Positions 5,382 to 8,354 of a stretch of DNA of 8,354 bases are shown in pieces. The position numbers and the translations under genes are program-made. The notes under the pieces were generated by a model. The model ran no database searches, had not been told where the DNA came from, and saw nothing but the letters and a program-made list of their open reading frames with translations. Within the stretch, counting starts at the first letter, position 1. Every line of letters begins with the position of its first letter. Origin of the DNA: Ramlibacter sp. (GTDB taxonomy: Bacteria; Pseudomonadota; Gammaproteobacteria; Burkholderiales; Burkholderiaceae_C); assembly GCA_026785815.1 (NCBI GenBank), contig JAJAZH010000196.1, positions 1 to 8,354 on the forward strand. The letters run 5' to 3'.

Positions 5382-6359
5382 ATGCGCTCCTACTGGATGC
5401 AGATCGACGAGACCCAGGCCAGGCTGGAACTGCGCGAGACGCCGCAGCCTGAGCCGGGACCGCAGCAACTGCTGGTGCGGATGCGGGCCGCCAGCCTGAA
5501 CCGCGGCGAGTTCATCGCCGGCCACGGCCTGCACCAGCCGGGTTCGGCCAAGGCGGTCGGAATGGAAGGCGCCGGCGAGGTGATGAAGGCCGGTCCCGGC
5601 AGCCGCTTCAAGGTCGGCGACCGCGTGATGGGCCGCTGCGCCGGTGCTTTCGCCGAATACGTGGCGATCGACGAGCGCGAGGCGATCCCGGTGCCGCCCA
5701 GCCTGAGCTGGGAACAGGCGGCCAGTGTGCCGCTGGTGTTCCTGGTGGTGCACGACATGCTGGTGTTGCAGGGACGGCTGCAGGCTGGCGAGTGGGTGCT
5801 GATCAACGGCGTCTCGTCCGGCGTCGGCGTGGCGTCGCTGCAGCTGGCCAAGGCGATGGGCGCGCGCGTGATCGGCACCTCCGGTTCGGCCGCCAAGCTG
5901 GCGCGGCTGGAGGCGCTGGGCCTGGACCTCGGGCTGTGCACGCGCGGCGCCGATTTCCACGCTGCGGTGATGGACGCCACCGGCGGCAAGGGCGTGAACC
6001 TGGTGATCAACACGGTCGGCGGCTCGGTGTTCGCCGAGGACGTGCGCTGCATGGCGTTCCAGGGCCGGCTGGCCACGGTCGGTTATGTCGATGGCCAGCT
6101 GAAAGCGGAAATCGACCTGCAGGCGCTGCACTCGAAACGGCTGGTGCTGTTCGGCGTGTCGAACAAGCTGCGCTCCGCCGATCAGCGTGCCGAGGGCGTG
6201 CCCGCACTGGTGGCCCAGGTGCTGCCGGCGCTGGCCGATGGCCGGATCCAGCCGCTGGTCGACCGCAGCTTTGCCTTCGAGCAGCTGGCCGAGGCGAAAG
6301 CCTGCATGGAGGCCAACCAGCACCTGGGCAAGCTGGTGCTCACGATGGCCGCAGCCTGA
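5382..6359 (+). CDS. Zinc-independent MDR-family NAD(P)H:quinone oxidoreductase-like protein
   Basis: Medium-chain dehydrogenase/reductases of the quinone oxidoreductase branch reduce quinones, enones or enoyl-CoA esters with NADPH and carry no zinc. The 325-residue product has a GroES-like N-terminal domain (LLVRMRAASLNRGEFIAGHG at 30-49; VGMEGAGEV at 59-67; FKVGDRVMG at 76-84) and a Rossmann domain with INGVSSGVGVASLQLAKAMGARVIGT (141-166), the AxxGxxG-type nucleotide loop. It ends with the standard FEQLAEAKACMEANQHLGKLVL segment (299-320). The cysteine/histidine zinc ligands of alcohol dehydrogenases are absent. It starts 13 bp after the crotonase-fold gene with a clear ribosome binding site, so the genes are probably co-transcribed. 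In this context an enoyl-CoA reductase role is a reasonable guess, but not shown by any motif. Confidence 0.9.
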   Translation: MRSYWMQIDETQARLELRETPQPEPGPQQLLVRMRAASLNRGEFIAGHGLHQPGSAKAVGMEGAGEVMKAGPGSRFKVGDRVMGRCAGAFAEYVAIDEREAIPVPPSLSWEQAASVPLVFLVVHDMLVLQGRLQAGEWVLINGVSSGVGVASLQLAKAMGARVIGTSGSAAKLARLEALGLDLGLCTRGADFHAAVMDATGGKGVNLVINTVGGSVFAEDVRCMAFQGRLATVGYVDGQLKAEIDLQALHSKRLVLFGVSNKLRSADQRAEGVPALVAQVLPALADGRIQPLVDRSFAFEQLAEAKACMEANQHLGKLVLTMAAA

Positions 6360-6376
6360 AGCGCCCGTGACGATTC

Positions 6377-6382
6377 AAGGAG
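6377..6382 (+). promoter_or_regulatory. Ribosome binding site of the Bug-type binding protein gene
   Basis: AAGGAG, a near-perfect Shine-Dalgarno, is 5 bp before the ATG at 6388. It decides the start against an upstream in-frame ATG at 6187, which lies inside the preceding gene and would hide the signal peptide. Confidence 0.8.
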
Positions 6383-6387
6383 ACAAG

Positions 6388-7368
6388 ATGAAGACTCGCA
6401 ACTGGATCCGGGCGCTGCTGCTGGCATCGCTGTGCACCCACGGGGCCGGGGCCTGGGCCCAGCCTGCGGCCTATCCGAACAAGCCGGTGAAGCTGGTGGT
6501 CGGGTTCACGCCCGGAGGCGCCGCCGACTATGTGGCCCGCGCCATGAGCGAGGCGCTCGGCAAGGCCCTGGGCCAGCCGATCGTGATCGAGACCCGGCCG
6601 GGCAGCGGCTCCAGCATCGCGGCCGACCAGGTGTCCAAGGCGGCGCCGGACGGCTACACCATCCTGATCGCGAGCCCGAGCAGCATCCTGGTGAATCCGG
6701 TGCTCAATCCCAAGCTGGGTTACACGGCGAAAGACCTGCTGCCAATCCTCAAGGTCACCAGCTCGCCGCTGGTCGTGGCGGTCAATCCCGCCACCGGCAT
6801 CAGCTCGGTGCAGGACCTGATCGCACGGGCCCGCCGGGCGCCCGGCGCCCTGAACTACGCGACTGCGGGCAATGGCTCGGCGCCGCACCTGGGGGGCGCC
6901 CTGTTCCTGCAGGTGGCGAACGTGCAGATGACATCGATCCCGTTTCGCGGCGGCGGTCCCGCAATTCAGTCGGTGGTCGCCGGCGACACCCAGGTGACCT
7001 TCGGCACACCGCCGTCGGTGCTGCCGATGGTGCAGGCCGGCCGCCTGCGCGCGCTGGCAGTGACCACGCGCGAGGGCTCGTCGCTGGTGCCAGGCGTGCC
7101 CGGCATGGCGGAAGCCGGCCTGCCGGATTACGCGATCGAGTTCTGGTACGGGCTGTTCGTTCCGGTCGGAACGCCGGCGCCGGTCGTCAAGAAGATCTTC
7201 GATGCCGCGACGGTCGCCATGCGGCAGCCGTCGATCAAGGCCGCGCTGGCGCGGGAAGGAACCGACGTGTCGGTGTCGGCATCCCCCGAGGCCTTCTCGG
7301 CCTTCCTGGTCGAGGACGCGAAATTCTGGGTCAAGCTGGTGAAGGACGCGGACGTCAAGCTGGAGTGA
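6388..7368 (+). CDS. Bug/TctC-family periplasmic solute-binding protein
   Basis: Bug proteins are secreted receptors for small carboxylates or related solutes; a few serve TctAB-type transporters, while most in Burkholderiales are orphans. The 326-residue product has a Sec signal peptide: basic MKTRNWIR, hydrophobic ALLLASLC, and a likely cleavage after AWA (residue 24) before QPAAYPNKPVKLVVGF. The family signatures follow: VVGFTPGGAADYVAR (37-51), LGQPIVIETRPGSGSSIAAD, APDGYTILIAS, then LNYATAGNGSAPHLGGALF and VPFRGGGPA-like SIPFRGGGPAIQSVVAGDTQVTF, and the C-terminal EFWYGLFVPVGTPAPVV block. The first residues of the loop (FTPGG) normally contact a ligand carboxylate. No tctA/tctB membrane genes are near. 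It is the last gene of the cluster, 28 bp after the MDR gene, and its 3' end overlaps the convergent flavoprotein gene by 14 bp. Confidence 0.93.
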   Translation: MKTRNWIRALLLASLCTHGAGAWAQPAAYPNKPVKLVVGFTPGGAADYVARAMSEALGKALGQPIVIETRPGSGSSIAADQVSKAAPDGYTILIASPSSILVNPVLNPKLGYTAKDLLPILKVTSSPLVVAVNPATGISSVQDLIARARRAPGALNYATAGNGSAPHLGGALFLQVANVQMTSIPFRGGGPAIQSVVAGDTQVTFGTPPSVLPMVQAGRLRALAVTTREGSSLVPGVPGMAEAGLPDYAIEFWYGLFVPVGTPAPVVKKIFDAATVAMRQPSIKAALAREGTDVSVSASPEAFSAFLVEDAKFWVKLVKDADVKLE

Positions 7369-8353
7369 CGCGGGCCTGCGCGGCCAGCGCCAGCGCGCAG
7401 GCGTGGGCGCTGGCCCAGGCCCACTGGAAGTTGTAGCCGCCCAGCCAGCCGGTGACATCCACCACCTCGCCGATGAAGTACAGACCCGGCCGGATCGACT
7501 CCAGCGTTTGCGACGACAAGTCGCGCGTGTCGACTCCGCCCGCCGTCACCTCGGCCTTGCGATACCCCTCGCTGCCGGTCGGCACCAGCTCCCACCGCGA
7601 CAGCTTGTGCGCCAGCGACGCCAGGGCCTTGTCGCTGGCCTCGTTGATCGGCCGCTGCCACGCGGGGTCCTGCTGGACCCAGGCATCCGCCAGCCGCGAC
7701 GGCACCAGCGTGGCGAGCTCGTTGGCGATCAGCTTGCGCGAGCGCGCCTTGGCCTGCAGCAGCGCTTGCTGGAGGTCGACAGTCGGCGCCAGGTCGATCC
7801 GGATCGGCTGGCCATCCCGCCAGTAGCTGGAGAGCTGCAGCACCGCCGGACCGGACAGGCCGCGGTGGGTGAACAGCAGGTCTTCGTGGAAGGAAACCAG
7901 GGCCTTCTTCTCTCCGGTTTCAATGCGCACCGGCAGCGCCAGCCCGGCGAGTTGCGAATACGGCGCCCAGGCCAGGCCGTCGAAAGTCAACGGCACCAGC
8001 GCCGCGCGCGGCTCGACCAGCCGCAGGCCGAACTGCTTGGCGATGCGGTAGCCGAAATCGGTGGCGCCGATCTTCGGGATCGAGAGCCCGCCGGTGGCGA
8101 TGACGAGGTTGCGGCAGCCGACCCAGCCGCGATCGGTTTCGATTTCATAACGGGGTCCGGCCGGCGAGTCGATCTCCGCCGGCCCCGCTGGCGTTGGCGC
8201 CGCGCGCACCGACTGCACGCCGCACGGTTGCCAGCGAGTGACGCCGCCGGCATCGCATTCGGCCAGCAGCATGCGGATGAAATCGTCGGCGGAGTGGTCG
8301 CCGAACAGCTGGCCCTTGTGCTTTTCGTGGAACGGGATCGCATGTTTGCGCAC
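7355..8353 (-). CDS. HI0933/YhiN-family NAD(P)/FAD-dependent flavoprotein, N-terminal part outside the window
   Basis: These are FAD-binding oxidoreductases of the HI0933/YhiN (BaiN-like) group; their physiological substrate is mostly unknown. 332 codons are visible and the frame is open at the right edge. The residues at the edge (RKHAIPFHEKHKGQLF) match an internal part of the family, so about 80-100 N-terminal residues with the first dinucleotide-binding motif are missing; the GTG at the edge is not a real start. Landmarks: VIATGGLSIPKIGATDFGY (about 84-102 of the visible part), LFTHRGLSGPAVLQLS, EVTAGGVDTRDLSSQTLES, and the terminal FAD motif GLYFIGEVVDVTGWLGGYNFQWAWASA. The stop (complement of 7355-7357) lies inside the 3' end of the Bug gene. 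In related Burkholderiales this gene is, as I recall, often close to rpsU on the same strand, which would make the four-gene cluster an insertion between them. Confidence 0.93.
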   Translation of the reverse strand: MRKHAIPFHEKHKGQLFGDHSADDFIRMLLAECDAGGVTRWQPCGVQSVRAAPTPAGPAEIDSPAGPRYEIETDRGWVGCRNLVIATGGLSIPKIGATDFGYRIAKQFGLRLVEPRAALVPLTFDGLAWAPYSQLAGLALPVRIETGEKKALVSFHEDLLFTHRGLSGPAVLQLSSYWRDGQPIRIDLAPTVDLQQALLQAKARSRKLIANELATLVPSRLADAWVQQDPAWQRPINEASDKALASLAHKLSRWELVPTGSEGYRKAEVTAGGVDTRDLSSQTLESIRPGLYFIGEVVDVTGWLGGYNFQWAWASAHACALALAAQARVTPA

Positions 8354-8354
8354 C

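Overview
This is a high-GC window with the gene content and protein style of a betaproteobacterium, most likely order Burkholderiales (Comamonadaceae or a close relative). The pointers are a Bug/TctC-type periplasmic binding protein without its membrane partners, a Burkholderiales-style 70-residue ribosomal protein S21 next to yqeY, and the darP/pmbA divergent pair beside a mog gene. The family placement is inference from gene style and not from a database search.

Layout, left to right. (1) 1-152: the 3' part of a molybdopterin adenylyltransferase gene (mog, + strand), which stops abruptly without the usual C-terminal third. (2) 2-706: darP/yjgA (- strand), whose normal stop is missing, so its frame runs on through mog antisense; both convergent genes appear cut at one shared junction near 131-140. 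(3) 767-2143: pmbA/tldE (+). (4) 2148-2284: three hairpin-forming palindromic repeats filling the gap between the convergent pmbA and yqeY. (5) 2291-3093: yqeY and rpsU (-), separated by a strong terminator-like hairpin and a 28-bp tandem duplication that covers the rpsU stop codon. The dnaG and rpoD genes that usually follow rpsU-yqeY are absent here. (6) 3094-3371: intergenic region with a good -10 box for rpsU and a hairpin in its leader. (7) 3372-7368: a tight four-gene + strand cluster encoding a class III CoA-transferase, a crotonase-fold protein, a zinc-free MDR oxidoreductase and a Bug-type solute-binding protein. (8) 7355-8354: the C-terminal two thirds of an HI0933/YhiN-family flavoprotein (-), overlapping the last gene of the cluster tail to tail.

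The core genes (mog, darP, pmbA, yqeY, rpsU, flavoprotein) are housekeeping. The four-gene cluster looks like an accessory catabolic unit set among them: the secreted binding protein would capture a carboxylate, the CoA-transferase would activate it, and the crotonase-fold and MDR enzymes would process the CoA ester. The substrate cannot be read from the sequence. The most distinctive points are the double truncation of mog/darP, the crotonase-fold protein that lacks both classical catalytic glutamates, and the repeat structures around rpsU-yqeY. I found no CRISPR array, tRNA, rRNA, transposase or clearly undescribed system.
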